From Sphingomonas limnosediminicola (GTDB lineage: Bacteria > Pseudomonadota > Alphaproteobacteria > Sphingomonadales > Sphingomonadaceae), in NCBI RefSeq assembly GCF_039537965.1, contig NZ_BAABBM010000001.1, positions 1,116,001 to 1,180,000 of the forward strand: a stretch of DNA of 64,000 nt, in the 5' to 3' direction. Within the stretch, counting starts at the first letter, position 1. Every line of letters starts with the position of its first letter. Shown piece by piece: positions 1 to 7,474 of the stretch. The notes beneath the pieces were generated by a model, which was not told the DNA's origin, did no database searches, and was given only the letters and a program-made list of their open reading frames with translations. The position numbers were made by a program, and so were the translations under genes.

Positions 1-519
1 CGCGCCGACTTCGTCATTCCAGCCAAGCATGTCGTTCAGACAACAGCTCTCGCCGGTAACAAGATTCACCTGCCGCAAGACTCGCAGGTCGATTCGCCGC
101 ATGTGACGGACCTGCTTCGCGGCAAAGAAGTGCTGCTGGTCGAAGACAGCCTGATCATCGCGCTCGATGCGGAAGATCTGCTCGATCGCCTGGGAGCGAG
201 CTCAGTGATGACGGAGTCGAGCGCTGTCGGCGCCATTGCAGCGGTCGAGACCAAGCGCCCTGACATCGCCATTCTTGACATCAACCTCGGCGACCATGAC
301 AGCGTGCCGATCGCCAATCGCCTTGGCGAGCTCGGCGTGCCCTTCATGTTCGCGACCGGATATGGCGAGCAGAGCCAGCTGCCCGATCACCACAAGGCGC
401 GGCCGGTACTGCAGAAGCCATATACGCTGGCGTCGCTCTCGCGACGGCTAAACGATCTGCTCGAGGAGACCGGCGCTAAAGCGTGGAGTCGGTGCTCAGG
501 AAGTCGACCATGCGGATGA
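1..519 (+). CDS. Hybrid sensor histidine kinase, C-terminal receiver part (5' end outside window)
   Basis: The reading frame is open from the first base and ends at TGA 517-519. An internal GTG at 103 could be mistaken for a start, but in-frame sequence upstream (RADFVIPAKHV) looks like the last strand of a kinase ATPase domain. I therefore read this as the tail of a longer protein. From about codon 38 it is a CheY-like receiver: KEVLLVEDS gives the acidic pocket, DIAILDINL holds the phospho-acceptor Asp, FATGY gives the Thr, and LQKPY the conserved Lys. No output domain follows. Hybrid HWE-type kinases in sphingomonads often end this way. The receiver call is firm; the kinase subtype is inference. 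Confidence 0.8.
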   Translation, partial: RADFVIPAKHVVQTTALAGNKIHLPQDSQVDSPHVTDLLRGKEVLLVEDSLIIALDAEDLLDRLGASSVMTESSAVGAIAAVETKRPDIAILDINLGDHDSVPIANRLGELGVPFMFATGYGEQSQLPDHHKARPVLQKPYTLASLSRRLNDLLEETGAKAWSRCSGSRPCG

Positions 520-649
520 CCGTGATCATCAGGTCGGCATTCCCGTCACCTTCATGTCGCTGTCGGCGGCCCTGAGCTGTTTTCCGGTCGGCGAGACTTT
601 ACGACACAAGTGCGAATCCGCGATAGACGCCCGGACAAGGGGGCAAGGA

Positions 650-1654
650 ATGGCCAGAAGAGCGTTCCGGTTCACTGCAGCGGCACTGCTGACGGCGCTG
701 GCCGCGGCGCCGCTCGTGGCGCAAGGCGCCAAGACTTCGGCGCAGCTCGAGCTCGCGCGGCAGGCGGACAAGCTAAAACCCGGCGAATGGGTGTGGCGGC
801 CCGACATTGCGCGCGACGGCCCGGTGCTCGTCTACGTCGACCTCACCCGGCAACGGGCTACAGTCTACCGCAACGGCGTTCGCATCGGCGTCAGCACCAT
901 TTCGTCAGGCAAGGACGGTCACGAAACGCCGACCGGCGTGTTCACCATCCTCGAAAAGGACAAGGACCACCGCTCGCGCACCTACGACGATGCGCCGATG
1001 CCCTTTCAGCAGCGGCTGACTTGGATGGGTGTCGCGATGCATGCGGGCAACTTGCCGGGCTATCCGGCGAGCCACGGCTGCGTCCGCCTGCCGATGGAGT
1101 TCGCCAAGAAACTGTTCGACGTCACGCCGATGGGCGGCACGGTCGTGATCGCCGGCGGCAATGAGGACCCGGTGAAGCGCCCCGCCGCAGGCGTTCTCGC
1201 ACCAGTCATGGCCGGCGTGACCAAGGTGCCGGCAATGCCGCTCTCGCCCGACGGCAAGTTCACCTGGAACCCCGCTGCCGCGCCGACGGGACCGGTGTCG
1301 ATTATCATTTCGACGAAGGATCAGCAGGTTGTGGTACTGCGCAACGGCGTCGAGATCGGCCGCGCGCACGCGGTCGTCGCATCGCAGACCGATCAGCCGC
1401 AGGTGATGACGCTGACCGGCGGCGCGAAACCGGAGTGGATCCAAGTCGGCGTCGGCAGCCTGACCGGCGAACCCGCCGAAATCATCAGCACCGAACGCGT
1501 CGAGCAGATGCACCTTCCGCAGGAATTCGTCACGAATATGCGATCAGTGATCCAACCTGGAACCACGGTGCTCGTCACGCAGGCCAGCGTGAACGCGGCA
1601 TCAACGGGCGTGCAACAAACTGTCATGGATGCCGGCGACGACATCAAACAATAG
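650..1654 (+). CDS. L,D-transpeptidase, YkuD domain
   Basis: A secreted cell-wall enzyme of 334 aa expected to form 3-3 peptidoglycan crosslinks or attach proteins to peptidoglycan. The N-terminus MARRAFRF followed by an Ala/Leu-rich stretch is a signal peptide. The YkuD domain spans about residues 55-165 and holds the catalytic signature SHGCVRLP, with His 142 and Cys 144. A second region (about 215-310), LRNGVEIGRA, resembles a repeat of the strand LDTs use for substrate entry. ATG 650 was chosen because GGGGGCAAGGA precedes it and the signal peptide then starts directly; an earlier in-frame start at 554 would add 32 unrelated residues. It appears monocistronic. Confidence 0.87.
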   Translation: MARRAFRFTAAALLTALAAAPLVAQGAKTSAQLELARQADKLKPGEWVWRPDIARDGPVLVYVDLTRQRATVYRNGVRIGVSTISSGKDGHETPTGVFTILEKDKDHRSRTYDDAPMPFQQRLTWMGVAMHAGNLPGYPASHGCVRLPMEFAKKLFDVTPMGGTVVIAGGNEDPVKRPAAGVLAPVMAGVTKVPAMPLSPDGKFTWNPAAAPTGPVSIIISTKDQQVVVLRNGVEIGRAHAVVASQTDQPQVMTLTGGAKPEWIQVGVGSLTGEPAEIISTERVEQMHLPQEFVTNMRSVIQPGTTVLVTQASVNAASTGVQQTVMDAGDDIKQ

Positions 1655-1811
1655 CGCTGGAATTAGGGGCTGCTGGAAGTGCCCTTTGCGACGGGCCAGG
1701 ACGCTGTCAGGTCTGTAACTTTGGGTCGCTTTTTCCCCTTGGTGACGCAAATTCCACAGATCATGACGCCTTAGGCGAACCGCTACGCAGCCAAGTCGCT
1801 TAGGGCGACGC

Positions 1812-2000
1812 ATGCCGATTTACCGATTGCAGTTCGTTGATTGCTTCAGTGGCAAGATCTTGCGTGCTCGCGCATTCGAGGCACCGACTGACGAAGCTGC
1901 CATTACTTACGCCGAAGGCGCTCGTGGATTGGCTCCGATGGAACTCTGGAACGCAGAACGGATGATCAGGAACTGGGACGCCTTCCCTCCGATCGCGTGA
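1812..2000 (+). CDS. Small conserved protein of sphingomonad type, paralogue of 22221-22448
   Basis: A 62-aa protein of unknown function. It starts MPIYRLQF, carries the run ARAFEAPTDEAAI in the middle, and has PMELWNAERMIRNW near the end. The same order of motifs (YRL.F, G.I..AR.FEAP.D.AAI, MELW...R....W) is seen in the 75-aa protein at 22221-22448, so the two are paralogues. No signal peptide or membrane segment is seen. It stands alone between the transpeptidase and another small gene. Confidence 0.65.
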   Translation: MPIYRLQFVDCFSGKILRARAFEAPTDEAAITYAEGARGLAPMELWNAERMIRNWDAFPPIA

Positions 2001-2127
2001 GCGTCCCGTGGGCTGAAGCAATCCGGCCCCGGGGCTTGGCTACAAATCCCCACCGACGGATCGCGCGCCCAAAATGAACTAGTTTCAGTGCTGCGCGTAG
2101 ACCATTTCGCTATCGAAGGACCAATCC

Positions 2128-2358
2128 ATGCTGCGTGAACCAGAGACGGGCTCGGACGAGCTCCTCAGTGACGAGCCGGGATTCCCTCACAAACCGGAAA
2201 TCATTTTCAGTTTGGCTGATGGCTTAGTCTCGGCGAGCTGGCCGGGCACGGCAACGAGAGTGGTGTTGGGACCGTACGACGGCGTTAAAGCCATGATGCA
2301 AGACTTCCTTGATCAAAGCGCCTTAGGAGACCGCCTCGCCAAGCGCGCCCTTCGCTGA
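2128..2358 (+). CDS. Small hypothetical protein
   Basis: A 76-aa acidic protein of unknown function, starting ATG after the weak ribosome-binding stretch GAAGGACC. The central part (IIFSLADGLVSASWPGTATRVVLGPYDGVKAMM) alternates strand-like and helix-like residues and looks protein-like rather than chance coding. A small hairpin (GCCGGA at 2410-2415, TCCGGC at 2420-2425, loop AAAA) lies about 50 bp downstream and could end transcription, although it has no clear T tract. Confidence 0.5.
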   Translation: MLREPETGSDELLSDEPGFPHKPEIIFSLADGLVSASWPGTATRVVLGPYDGVKAMMQDFLDQSALGDRLAKRALR

Positions 2359-2591
2359 CGCAAGCTAGGGCCTAAGGCGCAGCGAGCGCCTGACCTTATT
2401 TCAAGCTTTGCCGGAAAAATCCGGCTCGAAGCCTCGGACGATCATCAACGCCTCCGTATTAGACCCGATACACGAGTGCCCCGCGAGGTTCGTAATCGAC
2501 GGTCGATAAGCGGCTAGCATTGGGCGCCGATAGGGCACCCTCAAACTGCCTTAGTCTGCAAAGAACTAGTACGAAGGGAAGTTCTAGATGC

Positions 2592-3482
2592 GTGCCGTCT
2601 CGTCTTGGGCCCCGCAATAGCTTCCGGTCTTTGGTGCAGGCATTATCACTTTGGGCCGTTGCGCTTTTGCTGGTAGCAGGGTCCCTTGCAGCGGTCGAAG
2701 CGGGCGTAATTCTCGGACGCAGGCAAGCGCGCAGGCATGCGGCAGGGGCCGCTGAATCCCCGGCCAAATCTAATGTCGAGGGCTACATCATCAGCTCGAT
2801 CTTCGGGCTGCTGGCATTTCTCGTCGGCTTCACATTCTCGATGTCGCTCAGCCGCTACGACGACCGGCGATCATGGATCGCGCAAGAAGCGACGGCGATC
2901 TCAACAGTGTACCTTCGCGCGGAGCTTTTGGACGAGCCATATCGTTCACGCCTCCGCTCCCTGCTCCGTGACTATGCAAGATCTCGTTTGGCCCCGGACA
3001 ACATCACATCCGCCGAAATTGAGACGGGAATTTTGCAGACAGAACGCATTCGCAACCAACTGTGGGATGAGACTAGAACCGCAATTTACCCCGATCGAAG
3101 GTCCGACCTCGCGTCCTATTTCGTTGAGGCGATGAACAATGCGCTGGACATCGGAACCAGGCGAGCCCTTGCCGGCCGAGCTCACGTCCCAACTCAGATC
3201 GTCGCCATCTTGCTCGTCTACCTGCTCGTCGCGGCGATCATGCTTGGCTATCTGATGGCCAAGGAAGGGACGACGCGCCGGCATGAATCCACGCTGCTGA
3301 TCCTCATGTTCGTGGCTTCCATCAACCTGATTTTGGATCTCGATCGGCCACGAGAAGGACTGATCCGGGTTTCGCAGCGGCCCCTTGAGGAATTGATCGC
3401 CTCAATGAACGCGGATGCAGCGAAGGAATCCGTCACCGAGCGACCAACCAAACCGCCAACTGCGGACGAGCATGAGGCCTAA
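2592..3482 (+). CDS. Bestrophin-like (DUF4239-type) four-helix membrane protein
   Basis: A 296-aa integral membrane protein. Hydrophobic segments are seen near residues 18-38 (VQALSLWAVALLLVAGSLAAV), 67-87 (IISSIFGLLAFLVGFTFSMS) and as a pair near 205-250 (TQIVAILLVYLLVAAIMLGYL, LLILMFVASINLIL). The loop after the second segment, SRYDDRRSWIAQEATAISTVYLRAELL, is the conserved block of DUF4239-like proteins, a family related in shape to bestrophin channels; substrate unknown. GTG 2592 is preferred because AAGGGAAG lies about 10 bases upstream; an alternative TTG lies at 2520. The C-terminus is hydrophilic. Confidence 0.6.
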   Translation: MPSRLGPRNSFRSLVQALSLWAVALLLVAGSLAAVEAGVILGRRQARRHAAGAAESPAKSNVEGYIISSIFGLLAFLVGFTFSMSLSRYDDRRSWIAQEATAISTVYLRAELLDEPYRSRLRSLLRDYARSRLAPDNITSAEIETGILQTERIRNQLWDETRTAIYPDRRSDLASYFVEAMNNALDIGTRRALAGRAHVPTQIVAILLVYLLVAAIMLGYLMAKEGTTRRHESTLLILMFVASINLILDLDRPREGLIRVSQRPLEELIASMNADAAKESVTERPTKPPTADEHEA

Positions 3483-3568
3483 TCTTAAAGTTTAAGCGAA
3501 TGGCCAGCCACTCCGACTTCGAAGCCTGGGAGTGCCGGCTTCTTGAAACCGACGAAGCCGAAGTTCGA

Positions 3569-4165
3569 CTAAGCTGCCACCACCGCACGGGCCATCAAAG
3601 CCGCGGCTTCGCCAACGTCAAAGGAACCGCTCAACACCCTCCAACAAGCGAAGTTCAGCGCCACTGCTAATAATGCGCGGGGACTTTCTCCCAACCCGTT
3701 CCCGAGGGTCGCGGCAGCGCGGTCGAAAGTCGGGCCCATTCTCAGCTGCACGATCTCACGGGTCAGATCGTGAACCTCCGCATCGCGAAGCACCGCCGAG
3801 GTAAGCTGCTCATTGCGCGCGTACCAAGCATAAAGGTCCTCCAGGCCCCGGCGAAGGCGCTCCAACCCCGCGGGATGCTCAGCCCAGTCGTCCACATCTG
3901 GAAGAGGATCGCGCTCCAACGCCAACGCTGAACAGGCCACCATCAAGCTCCGGTCGCTCGGGAAGTGCGCGTAGAAGGTATGCCGTTGCACGCCCGCCCG
4001 TTCGGCGATCTGAGCGATGGTGGTTCGCGCGGGACCGACGCTCGTGTGGAGATCGACCGCAGCTTCGACAATCCGTCGCCTGGTCAATTCCTGCTTCTCC
4101 GCGCGCTTGCCCAACGTGTAGCGGCGCGCTTTCGGTACACCTTCGCGTGCATTCGAATTTGACAT
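3569..4165 (-). CDS. TetR-family transcriptional regulator
   Basis: A 198-aa repressor-like protein. The N-terminal helix-turn-helix is clear: TRRRIVEAAVDLH, then TTIAQIAERAGVQRHTFYAHFPS, the usual TetR recognition block. The C-terminal helical half should bind a ligand and dimerise; its ligand cannot be told from sequence. It is divergent from the metallo-beta-lactamase-fold gene at 4222, and a palindrome (4181-4192) lies in the shared gap. Auto-repression and control of the neighbour is the simplest inference. Confidence 0.88.
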   Translation of the reverse strand: MSNSNAREGVPKARRYTLGKRAEKQELTRRRIVEAAVDLHTSVGPARTTIAQIAERAGVQRHTFYAHFPSDRSLMVACSALALERDPLPDVDDWAEHPAGLERLRRGLEDLYAWYARNEQLTSAVLRDAEVHDLTREIVQLRMGPTFDRAAATLGNGLGESPRALLAVALNFACWRVLSGSFDVGEAAALMARAVVAA

Positions 4166-4180
4166 AGGCAGAGATTAGTT

Positions 4181-4192
4181 ACACTATTGTGT
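4181..4192. promoter_or_regulatory. Candidate TetR operator palindrome
   Basis: ACAC-TATT-GTGT, a perfect 4+4 palindrome, sits between the divergent start codons at 4165 and 4222. It is inside the only intergenic space the two genes share, where a TetR-type repressor usually binds. The symmetry is short, so the call is tentative. Confidence 0.4.
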
Positions 4193-4221
4193 GCAGTCAA
4201 ATTGAGTCGTGGAGAAGTCCC

Positions 4222-4944
4222 GTGGCTGCCAAGGTTACCGAACTCACCGACGGCATCTTTCGCTTGTCGGTACTTGTACCCGAAATGGGTCCGCCAAACG
4301 GTTTTGTGTTCAACAGCTTCCTCATTGTCGACGACGAGCCCCTGCTCTTCCACGCCGGTCAGCGCGGCATGTTCCCTTTGTTTCGTGATGCCGTGGCGTC
4401 GGTGATGCCGGTGGAGAGCCTCCGGTGGATCAGCTTCGGCCACGTGGAAGCCGATGAGTGCGGAGCCATGAACCTGTGGCTTGAGGCGGCCCCCCATGCA
4501 GAAGTGGTGCACGGAGCCACTGCCTGCATGGTTTCGCTCAACGATCTCGCCGATCGGCCTCCCCGTTGCGTTGCAGACGGCGAGCTCATCACATCAGGCA
4601 AACGGCGCATTCGCTACTTTGATACGCCGCACGTGCCCCACGCCTGGGAATCCGGTGTGGTGTTCGAGGAGACAAGCGGCATTCTTTTCTGCGGTGACCT
4701 CTTCACGCAGTTCGGGGGTGAAGCGAGCACGCGCGATGACATTGTTCCTGCGGCTATCGCCGCGGAGGATGCATTCCACTCCTCCAGCGTTAATCCAGCT
4801 ACGGCGCCGACGCTTCGTCGTCTGGCCGAACTTAAGCCGACCGGTCTCGCGCTGATGCACGGCCCGACCTTCTTTGGCGACGGCGCAGAAGCACTCAACC
4901 GCCTTGCCGACTACTATGCCGGCCTGCTCAAGGCAGCAGCCTGA
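4222..4944 (+). CDS. Metallo-beta-lactamase-fold protein of the ODP (diiron) type
   Basis: A 240-aa cytosolic protein with the metallo-beta-lactamase fold as in the oxygen-binding diiron domain of A-type flavoproteins, but without a flavodoxin part. Metal-ligand motifs are GHVEADECG near residue 75, DTPHVPH near 137, FCGDLF near 159 and MHGP near 213. The classical flavodiiron motif HxExDH is here HxExDE, which I believe is common in this stand-alone branch. Activity on O2, NO or another substrate is unknown. GTG 4222 follows GGAGAAG with good spacing; an upstream GTG at 4189 lacks this and overlaps the palindrome. It is divergent from the TetR gene. Confidence 0.72.
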   Translation: MAAKVTELTDGIFRLSVLVPEMGPPNGFVFNSFLIVDDEPLLFHAGQRGMFPLFRDAVASVMPVESLRWISFGHVEADECGAMNLWLEAAPHAEVVHGATACMVSLNDLADRPPRCVADGELITSGKRRIRYFDTPHVPHAWESGVVFEETSGILFCGDLFTQFGGEASTRDDIVPAAIAAEDAFHSSSVNPATAPTLRRLAELKPTGLALMHGPTFFGDGAEALNRLADYYAGLLKAAA

Positions 4945-5014
4945 TCCCGCTTTGCGCCCGCGGCCACTTCCACAGATTCTTGCCGCTAGTTGCGCGCTTC
5001 GCTTCCGACGCGGC

Positions 5015-6376
5015 CTAGAATGCAATCCACGTGAAGAGTCTCAGGGCGTTGTTGTCATGCGCATTCGCGCCCGCGAAGTCATAATCGTGCCGGCTGCCGT
5101 TGAACTTGCCGTAGAGCGTATACTGGACACCGAACCTCGCATTGAACCTTGGGCCTAGCGGCGAGTTGCCTCCTCCCCACGGGGTGAAGTCGATCTGGCC
5201 TAGCACGCCGTTGCTATCGGGCCGGCCATTGCCCTCGTACAGATTGAAATTTCTCGAGCCGCTGATGCTGAAGGGGGAAACCGTCAAACCGACCTTGCCG
5301 TGCCAGGTGTAACGGACGGCGGCGCGCCATTCGTTCAGATGATAGCGCGCGCAGGCAGGATCGGTGCCATCGCCGACGAGCGCTAACGCGCAGCTTGCAC
5401 GGAGATCGCCGTTTTCATGCTCGAAGCGAACATTGGCGCTGAGCGAGTCGGACTTGCCCACCGATCTCAACCAGGAGCTGTCGAGTCCCCAATCCGTGTA
5501 GTGATCGGTGAAGCCGCTCGAACGGTCGCGTTCGGGGAAGATCGCCGCGTGGAGCACGTTCGCCCCGATTTCGAATGTGCCACCGGCAAGGTCCGCCTGG
5601 TAAGCAATACGACCGTAGGGTGCGATGCCATGCAGGGACCCGGGGTCTTTGGGATCCATGCCGACGAAATTTAGGAACCCGCGCGAGGGGCTAGAATAGG
5701 CTCCGGCCTCAACATAGACTTTATGGTCGAACCAGCCGTAGGCCGAGAGCCCTAAGGTGTTGCCGCCGAGCGGATCGTCGATCAGCTCCCCGGCACCAGG
5801 CGTTTCCGAAACCGCAGTGTCTGTGAACGGGAAACCCCATGCCGGAAGTGTATTCCAGGGGTCCTGGGCGGTCGGATTGTTGTTCAGTGTCAGGCCAATG
5901 ATCGCGTCTTGTCCGAAGACCTTCGCGTTAGTGACGGCGCGAAGGTCGATATTATCCCAGGACCATGCGCGTCCCACACCGTCATAGGTGACGAGTTGGG
6001 CAAAGCCGCCGAAATGCTCGCCGATTCCTCCGGCAACGAACAGGCTCGCCTGATCGAGCACGAGATTGTCATTGCGGTTTAGGTGCTCCGGGGGCGGAAC
6101 CTGATCCTTTTGGGTATGCGTCCATGATGCAATTGCCATCGCGGAAAGCGGTACCGACTTGTGCATCCGCAACGTGTAGCCGCCCAGCTTGAACTCTCGT
6201 CCGAACTGCGTGAGTTCGGGTCCGAAACCGCCCACGTGGCAAGCCGCGCAATTGCGGCCCGTCTGCTCTGCAAATGCGGGAACGGCCTCTGCCGGACGGT
6301 GGAATGCGAGAGCGATCCCGAAGAGCGCCGCCCCCGGTAAAAAAGCCGATTTCCAGCTGAACTTCATCGCTTTCAT
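5015..6376 (-). CDS. Fused monoheme c-type cytochrome and outer-membrane porin, Cyc2-like
   Basis: A 453-aa exported protein. After a signal peptide ending near PAEA, the mature N-terminus has VPAFAEQTGRNCAACHVGGFGP with one heme-c motif CAACH at residues 43-47, then LTQFGREFKLGGY. The rest (about 75-453) is rich in alternating aromatic and polar strands with Gly/Asn/Asp turns and ends in Phe (LFTWIAF), as outer-membrane barrels do. One heme domain fused to a barrel is the architecture of Cyc2, the outer-membrane Fe(II)-oxidising cytochrome, and the residues around the heme fit that family. The substrate here is inference. ATG 6376 is chosen; it lies 22 bp after the HiPIP stop codon, so the two form an operon. 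Confidence 0.68.
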   Translation of the reverse strand: MKAMKFSWKSAFLPGAALFGIALAFHRPAEAVPAFAEQTGRNCAACHVGGFGPELTQFGREFKLGGYTLRMHKSVPLSAMAIASWTHTQKDQVPPPEHLNRNDNLVLDQASLFVAGGIGEHFGGFAQLVTYDGVGRAWSWDNIDLRAVTNAKVFGQDAIIGLTLNNNPTAQDPWNTLPAWGFPFTDTAVSETPGAGELIDDPLGGNTLGLSAYGWFDHKVYVEAGAYSSPSRGFLNFVGMDPKDPGSLHGIAPYGRIAYQADLAGGTFEIGANVLHAAIFPERDRSSGFTDHYTDWGLDSSWLRSVGKSDSLSANVRFEHENGDLRASCALALVGDGTDPACARYHLNEWRAAVRYTWHGKVGLTVSPFSISGSRNFNLYEGNGRPDSNGVLGQIDFTPWGGGNSPLGPRFNARFGVQYTLYGKFNGSRHDYDFAGANAHDNNALRLFTWIAF

Positions 6377-6398
6377 GGCACACCCCCAAGTCGTGATG

Positions 6399-6674
6399 TC
6401 AGCTCTTTGGAGCATACAGAATGCACCATCCGGCCGGGCTGACCGGGCCTTCGACTTGTTGGCACTGGTTCGGAGCCTGCCAGAGCGCGCATGTTTGGCA
6501 CCGCTGCCCAGACTTCGGGATCGGCTGATAATGCGCCTGCTTTTGCGAGAACTTCTTGGACGCTGCGGATGCTCTGCCGCTCACGGTTACCGCGACTAGG
6601 GAGCCGGCGCCCACCGCCGCGATGTTAAGAAAGTCCCTGCGAGAGACTGGCCCGGACTGCTCTTGGTTTGACAT
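6399..6674 (-). CDS. High-potential iron-sulfur protein (HiPIP), Tat-exported
   Basis: A 91-aa periplasmic electron carrier with a [4Fe-4S] cluster. The N-terminus has a twin-arginine signal, SRRDFLNIAAVGAG, with a cleavage region near GRASA. The four cluster cysteines are at 59, 62, 71 and 84 (C-x2-C-x8-C-x12-C), inside CQTCALW, NQCQQVEGPV and PAGWCILY, which are diagnostic for HiPIP. ATG 6674 is preceded by GGAG; the same frame continues upstream without a Tat signal, so that extension is not coding. It is the first gene of an operon with the cytochrome-porin and would carry electrons between it and the inner membrane. Confidence 0.9.
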   Translation of the reverse strand: MSNQEQSGPVSRRDFLNIAAVGAGSLVAVTVSGRASAASKKFSQKQAHYQPIPKSGQRCQTCALWQAPNQCQQVEGPVSPAGWCILYAPKS

Positions 6675-6964
6675 GGCAATTACTCCACTTCGCATCGTGA
6701 AGAATTGCGCGCGGTATGACCCCTGCGAAATAGGTATATACGCGTACGCTCCGACGTTCAGTGCGCGAACAATCGACGACGGCGGCTGACGCAGATGGAC
6801 GCTTCTCCTCCGCCTCAGAGCTATCGGAGCAAATTTACGGCACGAGCATCGAGACGTCACCGGCGCATCGGCCCCAATGCGTGACCCGCATCGGCATGAT
6901 CGATGCAAAGACGCCTCGATTGAGCTCGCGGGTGACCGCCGAGGCGCTGGTAGTTGGCTGAGGC

Positions 6965-7002
6965 TGGTGGAGCTTAGGGGAATCGAACCCCTGACCTCTG
7001 CA
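6965..7002 (-). other. tRNA-Ala 3' fragment (probable attachment-site scar)
   Basis: Read on the minus strand this is the last part of a tRNA: end of an anticodon stem (TGCAGAGGTC), a perfect T arm (AGGGG-TTCGATT-CCCCT), the acceptor strand AAGCTCC and ACCA. No D arm or 5' acceptor strand follows beyond 7003, so it is not a full gene. A truncated 3' end is the usual footprint of integration at a tRNA 3' end. In that reading the former element lay to the right (above 7003) and the native chromosome to the left. Confidence 0.7.
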
Positions 7003-7027
7003 GTGCGATTGCTCCGTTGTACCTGGA

Positions 7028-7049
7028 AAACCCCAGAAAACTGGGGTTT
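7028..7049. repeat. Perfect 9-bp hairpin next to the tRNA fragment
   Basis: AAACCCCAG (7028-7036), loop AAAA, CTGGGGTTT (7041-7049). It may be a terminator or an arm-type site of the former mobile element. The whole stretch 6675-7474 holds no convincing gene: I see only the HiPIP upstream region, the tRNA fragment, this hairpin, one dispersed repeat at 7189 and the leader of the 7475 gene. Confidence 0.5.
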
Positions 7050-7188
7050 ATGTTTGGAACAAAACCAGCTCAAAGCAGCAAATCTAGCGGTTCGCGATAC
7101 CATTGAGATACCAGCCGAAAATGCCGCAATTCGAAAATTGCAAAGGAAGTCTGGCACCGAATTCGACCGTCAGCGGACCGTTTGCATT

Positions 7189-7219
7189 ATGGCAACTATC
7201 GACCCATTCCTGCCATTAG
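7189..7219. repeat. Dispersed intergenic repeat, copy 1
   Basis: ATGGC, then ATCGACCCATT, then GCCATTAG. Shares the core TTTCGACCCATT (one mismatch) with the copies near 12400, 12755, 13552, 16236, 17575 and 18572. Its ends (ATGGC / GCCAT) are complementary, so it can fold. Confidence 0.6.
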
Positions 7220-7474
7220 ATGTGGAACAAGGGATCTCACTACAGCGATGCTTGCCGCTGAGCTCCTCCTGATCACGTACGTCCTGCCTGGCAGCGTAAC
7301 GTGAACAGAGATTCATCCGCCGGAAAGCAGGAGAAAACACGGAGACTTTAATTGGGCAATTGCTGAGCTCGGAAGAAGCACGCGGGCAAGCATGGCTTCT
7401 CCCGGGTTTTTCCTCCTTAAAATCCGGGAGGAGCCGAGTCCCATTCAAGACACGGGCGCGGCGATGAAGGTCCT

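Noticed and set aside
6877..7272. Frame containing VELRGIEPLTSAVRLLR
   Set aside because: This peptide arises from reading a tRNA 3' end in the wrong strand and is a well-known spurious annotation.
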